Source: Salinicola halimionae (lineage in GTDB: Bacteria > Pseudomonadota > Gammaproteobacteria > Pseudomonadales > Halomonadaceae). Taken from it: 64,000 nucleotides of DNA. Of the stretch, positions 18,823-27,672 are shown piece after piece (within the stretch, counting starts at the first letter, position 1; each line of letters starts with the position of its first letter). The translations under genes and the position numbers were made by a program. The stretch is taken from positions 556,864 through 620,863 of the forward strand of contig NZ_PZJQ01000004.1 in the NCBI RefSeq assembly GCF_003206065.1. Direction: 5' to 3'. The notes beneath the pieces were generated by a model. The model ran no database searches. It was not told the DNA's origin and worked only from the letters and a program-made list of their open reading frames with translations.

Positions 18823-19566
18823 TCAGCGCGCGTAGACGCGAACCCGGCGTTTGCTCGGTGGGCGCTGCGCGTGCCAGCGCCGGGAAAGCCACCACATGCC
18901 AAGCCAGTCTCGGGTGTGTCCCGCCATCCGTGCGGGTATCGACCAGCGCGAAGGCCGCGGTGTCGACGACACCTGACGCCGATTGACGCGGTAACTGCCG
19001 ATACGGCCGCCGCTGCGACGAATCAGCAACGGCAGAAAACGATGCAGGTTTTCCACAGAGGGCAGGGCGGTCAGCACGTCGCGCTGAATCAGGCGAAGGC
19101 CACAGCGTTCGCTATCAGCCAGCTCGATACCGGCGGATCTGGCTGCTCGGAAAAGTGGCTTTCTCCAGCGACAGCGCGGGTCGAGCGGAATCCCTTCGAT
19201 CAGGGTCAACCCTTGATGCCGGGCTTCGCAGAGCATGTCGGGAATATCGTGCGGGTCATCTCTTCCGTGAGCATCGAGCGTGACGATCCACTCTCCCCGA
19301 GCGAGGCTGCCGGCCTGCCACAAGGCGGCGTCCGCGCCGATGGCGGCCGTCTGACGATAGAGCCGGATCCGGCTATCGGTATCCGCCAGTTGCGTCAAGT
19401 TGCCCCGGTCGTCTCCGTCATCGCTCTCGCCGGAATCGATGACGATGAACTCGAGATCCTTCGCATGACGAAGGGCGCTGGATGCTTCGGCGACAACGCT
19501 GCCGACGCGGTGCGAGGCGTCTTGTACGATGATCACGAGTGACAGTTTGGGTAGTTCGAGCATCAT
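18823..19566 (-). CDS. Family 2 glycosyltransferase, ArnC/dolichol-phosphate-sugar synthase like, no membrane domain
   Basis: This is a 247-residue GT-A fold protein beginning MMLELPKLSLVIIVQDASHR, with IGADAALWQAGSLARGEWIV and TLDAHGRDDPHDIPDML aligning to the ArnC/DPM group (where DADGQDDP is usual). Two deviations stand out: the nucleotide-binding region reads VIDSGESDDGD instead of VDDGSTD, and the DAD metal motif reads DAH. There is no C-terminal transmembrane pair, unlike ArnC. It may be a diverged enzyme or a decaying one. ACAGGA precedes the start. An Arg-rich C-terminus (RPPSKRRVRVYAR) could contact the membrane. Neighbours are a PmrAB-type sensor/regulator pair read divergently. Confidence 0.65.
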   Translation of the reverse strand: MMLELPKLSLVIIVQDASHRVGSVVAEASSALRHAKDLEFIVIDSGESDDGDDRGNLTQLADTDSRIRLYRQTAAIGADAALWQAGSLARGEWIVTLDAHGRDDPHDIPDMLCEARHQGLTLIEGIPLDPRCRWRKPLFRAARSAGIELADSERCGLRLIQRDVLTALPSVENLHRFLPLLIRRSGGRIGSYRVNRRQVSSTPRPSRWSIPARMAGHTRDWLGMWWLSRRWHAQRPPSKRRVRVYAR

Positions 19567-19917
19567 GAAATCCTGTGGGTTTCCAAAGCGTCGACTTTGC
19601 TCGTCTCGTTCGGAGTCGCCACTATGACAGCCTAATCTTAAAATCGGCTTACACTCGCCCTGGATATGCCGCCGATTACCGGACGAGCCCATGACGATGG
19701 CAGGGCAGGAACGGCATAACGGCGACGGTATCGCGACCCAGCGGGAACCAACCGCAGGATGGCGTTGTATTGAAGGGTGGCATTTTGTACAAGGATGGCA
19801 TCGTACTGATAGCGCGATGATTTGAGACATGGAGCGATCTGACCGATAAGAGACGCGCTTCGAAAGCCAGGTTTCGTCGAAAATGGCGATTGGAAGGCGA
19901 ACGTAAGAGAGAGTGCC
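19567..19917. repeat. 351-bp divergent intergenic region holding three 18-bp tandem repeats (19760-19813)
   Basis: TGGCGTTGTATTGAAGGG (19760), TGGCATTTTGTACAAGGA (19778) and TGGCATCGTACTGATAGC (19796) are contiguous and in exact 18-bp phase, ending 104 bases before the response-regulator ATG. The gap must also hold promoters for the glycosyltransferase and the two-component operon, but I see no clear -35/-10 pair. A single CTTAA half-site (near 19633) is not enough to call a PmrA box. Confidence 0.8.
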
Positions 19918-20580
19918 ATGAGGGTAATGCTGGTTGAAGACGATCCATTGCTGGGTGAGGGGGTCGTCGATGTACTGCGGCGCGAGCAGATGGTGCCTGA
20001 GTGGCTCATGGAGGGGCGCGGGGTCTGCGAAGCGCTCGACGACTCCACTTTCGACGCATTGATACTAGACCTCGGGTTACCGGATATCGATGGTCTCGAG
20101 GTGTTGAGGCAGCTGCGTGAGGCTCAAAGTCAGATTCCGGTACTGGTGCTGACCGCGAGGGACGACGTCGTCAATCGGATTCGCGGGCTCGATAGCGGCG
20201 CCGACGACTATCTGATCAAGCCGTTCGACAATGGCGAGCTGCTGGCGCGGCTGAGGGCGCTGGTTAGGCGTAGTGCAGGGCGCGCTTCACCGTTGGTGAA
20301 CTGTGGTCGATTGACGCTGGATCCGGCGGCTCATGAGATACGCTTCGATCAGACGGTGGTCGCTCTGGGTCGCCGCGAGCACGATCTGCTGGCCTATCTG
20401 ATGACGCATCCCGGTCAGGTATTCACTCGGGACCAACTGGTCGAGGTGCTTTACGGCTGGGATGCCGAGGTCGAGAGCAACGTGATCGAGGTGCACGTTC
20501 ATCATCTGCGGCGGAAGTTCGGCAGCGACGTGGTGTCGACCGTGCGCAACGTCGGTTACCGGTTGGGAGTGGCAGATTGA
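19918..20580 (+). CDS. OmpR/PhoB-family response regulator (PmrA/QseB-like)
   Basis: This 220-residue DNA-binding regulator has a receiver domain with acidic pocket E7/D8/D9, phosphoacceptor D51 in LILDLGLPD, a conserved Thr in VLTARDD and the Lys in LIKPFDN. The winged-helix output domain (residues 125-220) ends VSTVRNVGYRLG. The overall pattern, including LGRREHDLLAYLMTHPGQVF, resembles the PmrA/QseB/TctD group. Its stop overlaps the start of the histidine kinase gene, so the two are coupled. Targets are unknown; regulation of envelope modification is plausible from the family and the divergent glycosyltransferase. Confidence 0.9.
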   Translation: MRVMLVEDDPLLGEGVVDVLRREQMVPEWLMEGRGVCEALDDSTFDALILDLGLPDIDGLEVLRQLREAQSQIPVLVLTARDDVVNRIRGLDSGADDYLIKPFDNGELLARLRALVRRSAGRASPLVNCGRLTLDPAAHEIRFDQTVVALGRREHDLLAYLMTHPGQVFTRDQLVEVLYGWDAEVESNVIEVHVHHLRRKFGSDVVSTVRNVGYRLGVAD

Positions 20581-21974
20581 TCTCGATTCGTCGCTATCTT
20601 CGGCGCGTCCTGCTGATCTCGGTGACGCTGATTACTTCGATCGCGGCGCTCTGGAGTTATCACGACACTCGTGACCAGATCAACGAGCTATTCGATGCCG
20701 AGCTGGCGCAGACCACACGGACGATGGTGGCGCTCTACTTCGAGTACCGTGGCGATCAGGGCCGGGAGTCTCGGCAGATGATCCGTGATCTTCAACTGCA
20801 GCCGGTCCTGGTGCCTGACAGCGTGACCGATGCGCCGACACCGTTGGGCCACCCGTATGAGAAGAAATTGGGGTTCCAGATATGGGACGCCGACGGTCAT
20901 GCCCTGCTTGGCATGAAAACGCCGGGTCTGCTGGATACGCTGATTCCGGCGCCAGGCTACGCGCACGCCGAAGGTGGCGGTCACGACTGGCGCACGTTCA
21001 CGCTGTATGACGAGGTTCACGGCGTCTGGGCCAGCGCCGCCCAACGGGATGACGTGCGTGACGAACTGACCTGGCAGATCGCCTTGCGCAATTTGATGCC
21101 GCCGGTCATCGGCGTGCTATTGATCGCTCTGCTGATTCCGTTTGCCATCGCCAGAGGGTTCTTGCCGCTGTTGCGCATCAGCCGACAGATCACCGCGCGC
21201 CAACCGAGCTACCTCGAGCCCATCGATGGAAGCCAGGTGCCGGAAGAGATTCGTGGCATGGTCAGTGCGCTCAACGGTCTGTTCGGGCGGCTGGCCGAGA
21301 CGCTGGAAAAGGAACGGCGATTTACCGCCAATGCCGCGCATGAGCTGCGCACTCCGCTGGCCGCGATCAAGGTGCATGCCCAGAATCTGCTGAGTGACAC
21401 CGGCGAGGAACGCTCTCAACGGGGGGCCCGCTCGATCATCTACGGCGTCGATCGCATGACTCGCGTGGTCGAGCAACTCCTGACGCTTTCCCGGCTGGAA
21501 AACGACGGCGGCCTGAATCGGCAGACGATCGACTTGACTCGATTGGGACGAGAACTGCAGCGGGACATTCAGCCGCTCATAGACAGCCGAGAGATTCTGT
21601 TCATTCAGGAGATTCCCGAGACGCTGAGCGTGCTCAGCTACGAGAACGGGCTTTATGTGCTGCTGCGCAATCTGCTCGACAATGCCGTGCGCTATACCCC
21701 GGAGGGCGGCTCGGTGCACCTGCGAATGTGGCAAGCAGCGGACGGGCTGCGCATCGAGATTGCGGATAGCGGGCCGGGAATCCCGGTCGCCGAACGGGAG
21801 CGCGTGTTCGAACGCTTCGTGAGGCTTGCCGGGCAGCGTACCAGCGGGTCGGGGCTCGGCCTGTCGATCGTCAGGGAGCTGGCCGAACGGCTCGGCGGAG
21901 ATATCCGACTCGAGGAGACGTCGCTGCCGGTCGCCAGCGGGTTGAGCGTTCATGTCACGTTGCCGCTATCCTGA
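20577..21974 (+). CDS. Sensor histidine kinase (PmrB/QseC-like)
   Basis: This 465-residue inner-membrane kinase is the partner of the preceding regulator. One membrane helix lies near residues 8-28, a periplasmic sensor domain spans about 30-180, and a second helix lies near 178-200 (MPPVIGVLLIALLIPFAIA). A HAMP-like linker follows, then the H-box NAAHELRTPLAAIKVH, the N-box LRNLLDNAVRYTP and G-boxes DSGPGIPV and GSGLGLSIV. The start is a TTG in a TTGA overlap with the regulator stop codon, unusual but well supported because no in-frame ATG lies before the first membrane helix. The signal sensed is unknown. Confidence 0.9.
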   Translation: MISIRRYLRRVLLISVTLITSIAALWSYHDTRDQINELFDAELAQTTRTMVALYFEYRGDQGRESRQMIRDLQLQPVLVPDSVTDAPTPLGHPYEKKLGFQIWDADGHALLGMKTPGLLDTLIPAPGYAHAEGGGHDWRTFTLYDEVHGVWASAAQRDDVRDELTWQIALRNLMPPVIGVLLIALLIPFAIARGFLPLLRISRQITARQPSYLEPIDGSQVPEEIRGMVSALNGLFGRLAETLEKERRFTANAAHELRTPLAAIKVHAQNLLSDTGEERSQRGARSIIYGVDRMTRVVEQLLTLSRLENDGGLNRQTIDLTRLGRELQRDIQPLIDSREILFIQEIPETLSVLSYENGLYVLLRNLLDNAVRYTPEGGSVHLRMWQAADGLRIEIADSGPGIPVAERERVFERFVRLAGQRTSGSGLGLSIVRELAERLGGDIRLEETSLPVASGLSVHVTLPLS

Positions 21975-22020
21975 GTTTTGACCAAACCGGTCGATCGAAC
22001 TGCAAACAGGATATTTGCCG

Positions 22021-22338
22021 ATGTTGCGTTTTCTCGTGCCACTACTGACGCTGATCGTGTTCATGGGATACACGACCTTCGCGATTGCCACCAGCGACCA
22101 GACGCTGGGCCAATTCGCCAGCGGCTTGATGAGTCGTCCAACGACCGCAATGGTAGTGTTCGATGTCTATCTGGCGTTGATCATGATCGCGGTATGGATG
22201 TTTGTCGACGCACGCCGACGCGGTCACGGCATCGGCTATCTGCTGGTGTTCTACGTCATCACCTTCTGCTTTGGCTCCGCCGGGCCGCTGGCCTATCTGA
22301 CCCTGCGCGGCTGGCGAGATTATCGACATCTTTCCTAG
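22021..22338 (+). CDS. Small DUF2834-like membrane protein
   Basis: This 105-residue, very hydrophobic protein has three probable membrane helices: residues 3-22, 43-61 and 71-97, the last ending FGSAGPLAYLTLRGW. The pattern resembles DUF2834 proteins. It begins 46 bases after the kinase gene on the same strand and may be co-transcribed. No function is known. The ATG was preferred over a TTG six bases upstream. Confidence 0.65.
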   Translation: MLRFLVPLLTLIVFMGYTTFAIATSDQTLGQFASGLMSRPTTAMVVFDVYLALIMIAVWMFVDARRRGHGIGYLLVFYVITFCFGSAGPLAYLTLRGWRDYRHLS

Positions 22339-22360
22339 TGATAACACCGGGTTGAGTCGC

Positions 22361-23407
22361 TCATAACGGTGTCTTGCTCTTTTCACCGGGGACTTCACGC
22401 ACCAGTCGCGGCATCAGAAAACCGGCGAGACGCTGACGCAGCGCTTCCATCAGCTGGCGCGCCTCATCGTCGGGCACGTCGAAGTGCGCCGCGCCGGCCA
22501 CCGGGTCGAGTACATGCAGGTAGTAGGGCAGAATGCCCGCCTCGAACAGTCGCTCGGAAAGTCTCTCGAGCGCCCCGACATCGTCATTGACGCCACGCAG
22601 CAGCACGCTCTGATTGAGCAGGGTGACGCCGGCGGCCTTGAGCCGTTCGCAGGCAGCGATGACGGCCTCGTCGATCTCCTGGGCGTGATTGATGTGCAGT
22701 ACCACCACTTTCTGTAGCCGCGTACCACCCAGCCAGTCGAGCAGGGCGTCGTTTACGCGATCGGGAATTACCACCGGCAGGCGGGTATGGATACGCAGCC
22801 GCTTGAGGTGAGGGATCGCTTCCAGGCGTTTGACCAGTGTTGCCAGGCGACGGTCCGGCGAGGCGAGGGGATCGCCACCGGAGAGAATCGCCTCGTGAAT
22901 CGAGTCGTCATCACGCAGATAATCCAGCGTCTGCTCCCACTCGTTCATCGAGGGGGCATTGTCGGCGTAAGGGAAATGCCTGCGAAAACAGTAACGGCAG
23001 TTGATGGCGCAGGTCGGGCTGGCGATCAGCAACGCCCGGCCGGGATACTTGTGGATCAACGCCGGCCTGGGAGTGTGATCGCGCTCTTCCAGCGGGTCGT
23101 CGACGAAGCCCTGCACTGCATCGCTTTCGGCGACCAGCGGCAGCACCTGGCGCAGCAGTGGATCCTCGGGATCGCCGCGCCGCATCCGGGCGAGATACGC
23201 CAGCGGTACCCGCACGGGGAACAGCTCGTGGCCCGTTCGCGCGCCTAATATCCACGCCGGGTCCAGGGCCAGATGCCGGCATAGCGCAACGGGGTCACGG
23301 ATCACATCGCGCAGCTGCTGCTGCCAGTCGCCGGTTGGTGTATCGGGCACGGGTGCCACGGGTACGACCTCTTCGCAATGCACAGCGATCGGGGTTCGGG
23401 TTATCAT
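22361..23407 (-). CDS. epmB: EF-P (R)-beta-lysine pathway lysine 2,3-aminomutase EpmB
   Basis: EpmB is a radical-SAM, PLP-dependent aminomutase that converts L-alpha-lysine to (R)-beta-lysine for attachment to elongation factor P. The 4Fe-4S/SAM motif CxxxCxxC is visible as CAINCRYCFRRHFPY, followed by EAILSGGDPLASPD and the PLP/lysine site region. At 348 residues from the chosen ATG it has the length of E. coli YjeK, shorter than clostridial aminomutases. It is divergent from efp across about 97 bp. epmA lies 1.7 kb away, so the whole modification pathway is clustered. A GTG at 23416 would add three residues. Confidence 0.95.
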   Translation of the reverse strand: MITRTPIAVHCEEVVPVAPVPDTPTGDWQQQLRDVIRDPVALCRHLALDPAWILGARTGHELFPVRVPLAYLARMRRGDPEDPLLRQVLPLVAESDAVQGFVDDPLEERDHTPRPALIHKYPGRALLIASPTCAINCRYCFRRHFPYADNAPSMNEWEQTLDYLRDDDSIHEAILSGGDPLASPDRRLATLVKRLEAIPHLKRLRIHTRLPVVIPDRVNDALLDWLGGTRLQKVVVLHINHAQEIDEAVIAACERLKAAGVTLLNQSVLLRGVNDDVGALERLSERLFEAGILPYYLHVLDPVAGAAHFDVPDDEARQLMEALRQRLAGFLMPRLVREVPGEKSKTPL

Positions 23408-23504
23408 GCTGACCACTTAAAATCAGAGCGCATGCCGCAGGGCATGACGCGGAATTGGGATTTGTCGTCGCGGATGGCCCGCGATCGTTCATTTGTGAGG
23501 AATC

Positions 23505-24071
23505 ATGGCGAACTATTCTACCAACGAATTCAAGGGCGGCCTGAAGGTCATGCTGGACGGCGACCCGTGCAACATTCTCGAGAACGAATTCGTCAAGCCG
23601 GGTAAAGGCCAGGCTTTCAGTCGCGTCAAGTTGCGCAACCTGAACACCGGGCGCGTCTGGGAGCGCACGTTCAAATCCGGCGAATCGCTGGAAGGCGCCG
23701 ACGTCATGGACCTGGACATGGAGTATGTCTATTCCGATGGCGACATGTGGCACTTCATGAAGACCGACGGCACCTTCGAGCAGTACGCGGTCGACAAGAA
23801 AGCTATTGGCGATGTCGAGAAGTGGCTCAAGGAACAGGCGGTCTACACCGTGACGCTGTGGAACGATAACGCGATTGCCGTCTCTCCGCCCAACTTCCTC
23901 GAGCTCGAAGTGGTAGAAACGGACCCGGGCCTCAAGGGCGATACCGCTCAGGGTGGCTCCAAGCCGGCGAAACTCTCGTCCGGTGCCGTGGTTCGTGTGC
24001 CACTGTTCATCAATCAGGGTGAGATTCTCAAGATCGATACGCGCAGCGGAGAGTATGTCTCCCGCGCATGA
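23505..24071 (+). CDS. efp: Translation elongation factor P
   Basis: EF-P binds the ribosome between the P and E sites and relieves stalling at proline stretches. The 188-residue protein has the expected three beta-barrel domains. The loop [12 protein letters not shown] places Lys34, the site of beta-lysylation, in the E. coli-type context, consistent with epmA and epmB nearby. GAGG lies 7 bases before the ATG. A terminator hairpin follows at 24152. Confidence 0.98.
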   Translation: MANYSTNEFKGGLKVMLDGDPCNILENEFVKPGKGQAFSRVKLRNLNTGRVWERTFKSGESLEGADVMDLDMEYVYSDGDMWHFMKTDGTFEQYAVDKKAIGDVEKWLKEQAVYTVTLWNDNAIAVSPPNFLELEVVETDPGLKGDTAQGGSKPAKLSSGAVVRVPLFINQGEILKIDTRSGEYVSRA

Positions 24072-24088
24072 TCATTCGCGGTCAGTGC

Positions 24089-24138
24089 TATTACGCTCGG
24101 CGATAATGCGCTGAGCAATGATGTGCTGAGAAATGATG
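24089..24138 (+). repeat. 15-bp tandem repeat array after efp
   Basis: TAATGCGCTGAGCAA (24104) and TGATGTGCTGAGAAA (24119) are contiguous 15-bp units. They are preceded by a weaker copy, TATTACGCTCGGCGA (24089), and followed by a partial TGATGATTCG. The array begins 18 bases after the efp stop codon and runs to just before its terminator. Confidence 0.65.
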
Positions 24139-24151
24139 ATTCGTCTTCGCT

Positions 24152-24178
24152 GGCCACGCTTTTGCGTGGCCTTCGTCG
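24152..24178 (+). terminator. Likely efp transcription terminator
   Basis: A perfect 8-bp stem GGCCACGC/GCGTGGCC encloses a TTTT loop and is followed by the T-rich but interrupted TTCGTCGTT. Confidence 0.65.
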
Positions 24179-24249
24179 TTAGGGCAAAGACCGCCGTCAA
24201 GGCCGGCCGGTGGCGCGTCGCCTGCCGTTCGTCGAGCGTGTCGATATTC

Positions 24250-24273
24250 GCAAGACGGTTTGCAAGACGGTTT
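24250..24273 (+). repeat. Perfect 12-bp direct tandem repeat upstream of the dehydrogenase gene
   Basis: GCAAGACGGTTT occurs twice in a row (24250 and 24262), followed by a degenerate third copy, ACAAAAGGGTGC. It lies 52 bases before the next start codon. Confidence 0.8.
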
Positions 24274-24325
24274 ACAAAAGGGTGCTGCCAGAAGGCATGC
24301 CGGATCGTGAACGGGGGAGCAAGGA

Positions 24326-25096
24326 ATGGCTAGATTGAGCGGACGCAAAGCGCTGGTCACCGGTGGCGCCAGCGGGATCGGTCTGGCGACGGTGGAACGC
24401 TTTCTCGCCGAGGGTGCTGACGTCATCGTGCTGGATCGCGACACGGTTGCTCTCGAGCGCGAATCGACGAGGCTCGCTGCCCGCTTTGCCTCGCTCTGTG
24501 TGGGGGTCGAGGCCGATGTGGCCGATGTCGACAGCATTGCTGCCGGCGTCGAGCAGGCACTCGCGGCGACGGGGAGCATCGATATCCTGGTCAATGCCGC
24601 TGGCGTCAACGTCTTCGGCGATCCACTCGAACTCGATCGGGAAACCTGGCGGCGCTGCCTGGCGATCAATCTGGAGGGCGCGTGGCACTGCATTCAGGCG
24701 GTACTGCCGGGCATGCTTGAGGCGGGCTATGGCCATGTGGTCAATATCGCTTCCGTTCATGGTCACAAGATCATTCCGGGCGCTTTTCCTTACCCCATTG
24801 CCAAGCACGGCCTGATCGGGCTGACGCGCTCGCTGGGCATCGAATACGCGGATCGCGGCATTCGGGTCAATTCGATCTCGCCGGGGCTGATTCGCACGCC
24901 CGCCGCCGAGGCCTGGTTGGCGCAATGCGACGAGCAGGAGCGCCAGCGTCAGGTCGATTTACTGCCCTGCAAGCGGATGGGCGAAGCCGACGAAGTCGCC
25001 AATACGGCGCTATTCCTGGCCAGTGACGAAGCCCGTTTCATCAACGCCACCGATATCCTGATCGACGGTGGGCGCAGTCAGGTCTACCACCTGTGA
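24326..25096 (+). CDS. Short-chain dehydrogenase/reductase (SDR), substrate unknown
   Basis: This 256-residue classical SDR has the NAD(P)-binding motif TGGASGIGLATVERF near residue 13, LDRD at the end of beta-2 (Asp suggesting NAD preference), NAAGVN, catalytic Ser in VNIASVHG and Tyr/Lys in YPIAK, and NSISPGLIRTP downstream. AAGGA precedes the ATG. Its stop codon overlaps the GTG start of epmA (GTGA), so it is co-translated with the EF-P ligase. A role in EF-P modification is a guess from context; a sugar or hydroxyacid dehydrogenase is equally possible. Confidence 0.85.
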   Translation: MARLSGRKALVTGGASGIGLATVERFLAEGADVIVLDRDTVALERESTRLAARFASLCVGVEADVADVDSIAAGVEQALAATGSIDILVNAAGVNVFGDPLELDRETWRRCLAINLEGAWHCIQAVLPGMLEAGYGHVVNIASVHGHKIIPGAFPYPIAKHGLIGLTRSLGIEYADRGIRVNSISPGLIRTPAAEAWLAQCDEQERQRQVDLLPCKRMGEADEVANTALFLASDEARFINATDILIDGGRSQVYHL

Positions 25097-26082
25097 CGCC
25101 CATCTCCGATTCCGATGACTGGCAACCCACGGCGTCGATCGAAACGCTGCGCGAGCGAGCGCGTCTGATGGCAGGAATTCGCTTCTTCTTCGCGGTGCGA
25201 GACGTGCTGGAAGTCGAGACACCGATTCTTGGCCATGGCGGCAGTACCGACCCGCATCTCGATTCGCTGTCGCTCGACGCGACCACATCGAATGGTCGTG
25301 AGCGCCTGTGGCTGCAGACCTCGCCGGAATTTCACATGAAGCGGCTACTGGCCGCAGGCAGTGGCGCCATATTTCAGCTGGCACGGAGTTTTCGCGACGG
25401 CGAGATCGGACGGCGGCATAATCTCGAATTCACCATGCTCGAGTGGTACCGCCCGGGCTTCTCGCTGATCGATCTGATCGACGAGTGCGAGTTGCTGATT
25501 CGCGAAGTGCTGCCGGTCGACCCGGGTCCATTGCGCCAGCGTCGCTATCGGGATCTCTTTCGCGAGACACTCGATATCGACCCGTTCATCACTTCGCTTG
25601 AGATCCTGCGCCAACGCGCCGAGGAAATCGGCCGGCTATCGATGGGTGATACCGATCGTGATGGCTGCCTCGACTTGCTGATGAGCCTAGCTATCGAGCC
25701 GCAGCTGGGCCGAAATGGCATCGATGTCGTCGTCGACTATCCCGCCTCTCAGGCGGCCCTGGCCCGAAAGCATCGAGATCCGGAAGATGGCGCGGGAGTG
25801 GCCTCACGGTTCGAGATCTATCTCCAGGGGCTCGAGCTCGCCAACGGCTATGACGAACTGACCGATGCCGCGGAGCAGGCCGCGCGCTTCCTGAATGACA
25901 ATCTTCAGCGCGAGTCGCTGGGCAAGCCGACGGTCGATATCGACCGGCGCCTCATCGCCGCGCTCGAACACGGCATGCCCGCCGGCAGTGGCGTGGCGCT
26001 CGGGGTCGACCGTCTCATTCAACTGGCGCTGGGCAAGGACTCGATCGCCGAGGTCATGGCGTTTCCCTCGCCACGTTGTTGA
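25093..26082 (+). CDS. epmA: EF-P lysine aminoacylase EpmA
   Basis: EpmA (also called GenX/PoxA) is a truncated class II lysyl-tRNA synthetase paralogue that attaches (R)-beta-lysine to Lys34 of EF-P. The 329-residue protein lacks the anticodon-binding domain. Class II motif 2 is seen as FRDGEIGRRHNLEFTMLEWY and motif 3 as GSGVALGVDRLIQL; TSPEFHMKRLLAAG is typical of LysRS relatives. It starts with GTG inside the stop codon of the SDR gene. With efp and epmB nearby it completes the pathway except for the EpmC hydroxylase, which is not in view. Confidence 0.95.
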   Translation: MTPISDSDDWQPTASIETLRERARLMAGIRFFFAVRDVLEVETPILGHGGSTDPHLDSLSLDATTSNGRERLWLQTSPEFHMKRLLAAGSGAIFQLARSFRDGEIGRRHNLEFTMLEWYRPGFSLIDLIDECELLIREVLPVDPGPLRQRRYRDLFRETLDIDPFITSLEILRQRAEEIGRLSMGDTDRDGCLDLLMSLAIEPQLGRNGIDVVVDYPASQAALARKHRDPEDGAGVASRFEIYLQGLELANGYDELTDAAEQAARFLNDNLQRESLGKPTVDIDRRLIAALEHGMPAGSGVALGVDRLIQLALGKDSIAEVMAFPSPRC

Positions 26083-26135
26083 CCCGTGCCTCCCAGGGTC
26101 GGTTGTCTACGGGGCGGTTGTCGCCGGCCGGCGAT

Positions 26136-26552
26136 TTAGTCGTCGATACGTCCGCGCAGGCGTTTCTTCTGGCCGTGTTTCGTCTTTTGATCGGCGCGCT
26201 TGCGTTTGGCGTTGTGGCTGGGCTTGGTCGCGCGGCGCGGCTTGTCGCCGTACAGCACCGGTTTGATCAGCTCTTTCAATCGAGCCAGTGCCGCTTCGCG
26301 ATTGAGCTCCTGCGTGCGGTGTTCCTGCGACTTGATCACGACGACGCCGTCCCGCGTGATGCGGCGATCGCTGAGCGCCAGCAGCTTTTCCTTGAAGCCG
26401 GGATGCAGGCTCGAGGCGCGGATATCGAAACGCAGGTGAATCGCCGAAGAGACCTTGTTGACGTTCTGGCCCCCCGCGCCTTGCGCTCGCACGGCGATGA
26501 GCTCGATCTCGTTGTCGGGAATTGACACGTTGCGGGAGATTTCGAGTGTCAT
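26136..26552 (-). CDS. arfB: Alternative ribosome-rescue factor ArfB (peptidyl-tRNA hydrolase)
   Basis: ArfB (YaeJ) releases peptides from ribosomes stalled on mRNAs without a stop codon. The 138-residue protein contains the catalytic GGQ in AQGAGGQNVNKVSS, the release-factor domain 3 fold (residues 1-110), and the basic C-terminal tail (RRATKPSHNAKRKRADQKTK) that enters the empty mRNA channel. GAGGGAG precedes the ATG. It is convergent with epmA across 53 bp. Confidence 0.95.
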   Translation of the reverse strand: MTLEISRNVSIPDNEIELIAVRAQGAGGQNVNKVSSAIHLRFDIRASSLHPGFKEKLLALSDRRITRDGVVVIKSQEHRTQELNREAALARLKELIKPVLYGDKPRRATKPSHNAKRKRADQKTKHGQKKRLRGRIDD

Positions 26553-26663
26553 GGCAGGCTCCCTCTCTGGTGTCTTGGCAGAATTTAATCGCGTCCGAAA
26601 AATCTGCCCGTTCTTGAAGATGGTACGGATGCGTTCGAAACGTGGTGTGACGACTAGCCGCGT

Positions 26664-27509
26664 CTAAACGGTTCCAGGCAGCTCACCCAGGCGTTGCCCC
26701 ATGCTGATCGGGTTGCCCTCGGGGTCGAAGTCACCGAACGCGGTTTCGCGACCCAGGCACATCACTACGGTGGAGCCGAGCTTGAAGCGGCCCATCTCCT
26801 GGCCTTTCTCGATCACGATCGGTTCATCGAATCGGGTGGTCTGCACGCGGCCGCTCAACGGGGTAACCTGCCCGGCCCACGTCGTTTCGATCCCGGCGAC
26901 GATCATCGCGCCGACCAGCACCATCGCCAACGGTCCGCGTTCGGTATCGAAGATACAGACCAGCCGTTCGTTGCGGGCGAAAAGCCCGGGAACATAGTTG
27001 GCGGTGGCACTGTTGACCGAGAACAACCGCCCCGGAACGTAGGTCATCTCGCGCAGAGTGCCAGTCATCGGCATGTGGACTCGATGATAATCCTTCGGTG
27101 CGAGATAGACCGTGGCGAAGCTGCCCTGACGAAAGGGTGCCGCGCGCGAAACATCGCCGCCGAGCAAGGCGCTGAGCGAGTAGGTCTGGCCCTTGGCCTG
27201 GATCAGCGTGCCGTGTTCGATACGCCCGTAGCGCGAAAGCACGCCATCGGCCGGCGATACCAGTCCCTCGCCGATAGGGCGGGCGTCGAGCTTGAGTTCG
27301 CGGGTGAAGAAGTCATTGAAGCAAGGGTAGGCGCCGGGATCCGGTTGTCGGGCCTGGCTCATGTCGACGCCGTATGTCTCGATGAAACGGCGAATGAACA
27401 GATCCTTGACCCAGGCAATCCGACAATCGGCGAGTTGGCCGATCAGTCGCGAGATCGCATGTTGGGGCAGGGGGTACTGGATTCTGGCGAAGAGTTCCTG
27501 GCGATCCAC
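26664..27509 (-). CDS. psd: Phosphatidylserine decarboxylase proenzyme
   Basis: Psd makes phosphatidylethanolamine from phosphatidylserine at the inner membrane. The proenzyme self-cleaves at an LGST motif to create the pyruvoyl group; here [12 protein letters not shown] places the cleavage about 30 residues from the C-terminus. [14 protein letters not shown] and the Asp in [11 protein letters not shown] complete the autocatalytic site. Length is 281 residues with a GTG start. The sseA gene lies upstream on the same strand and rsgA nearby, as in many gammaproteobacteria. Confidence 0.96.
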   Translation of the reverse strand: MDRQELFARIQYPLPQHAISRLIGQLADCRIAWVKDLFIRRFIETYGVDMSQARQPDPGAYPCFNDFFTRELKLDARPIGEGLVSPADGVLSRYGRIEHGTLIQAKGQTYSLSALLGGDVSRAAPFRQGSFATVYLAPKDYHRVHMPMTGTLREMTYVPGRLFSVNSATANYVPGLFARNERLVCIFDTERGPLAMVLVGAMIVAGIETTWAGQVTPLSGRVQTTRFDEPIVIEKGQEMGRFKLGSTVVMCLGRETAFGDFDPEGNPISMGQRLGELPGTV

Positions 27510-27672
27510 GATGATGGCCCCGATATTGGAAGACAGACCAGCTTAACGTCGGACAGGCTGGAAGGCGGACTAAGGTAGCGAGACTACCCGTTCCGTGCAA
27601 TAGAGCGTCATGCTGGCGTCGAGCGCCGATCACCACATCGACGGGCGGCGCTGATGTCATTGGTCCGGCGGG

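Noticed and set aside
19625-19645. PmrA box upstream of the two-component genes
   Set aside because: Only one CTTAA half-site is visible; the direct second half at the right spacing is missing.
26694-27578. Plus-strand open frame of 294 codons opposite psd
   Set aside because: Shadow frame; the LGST proenzyme motif and catalytic residues are on the minus strand.
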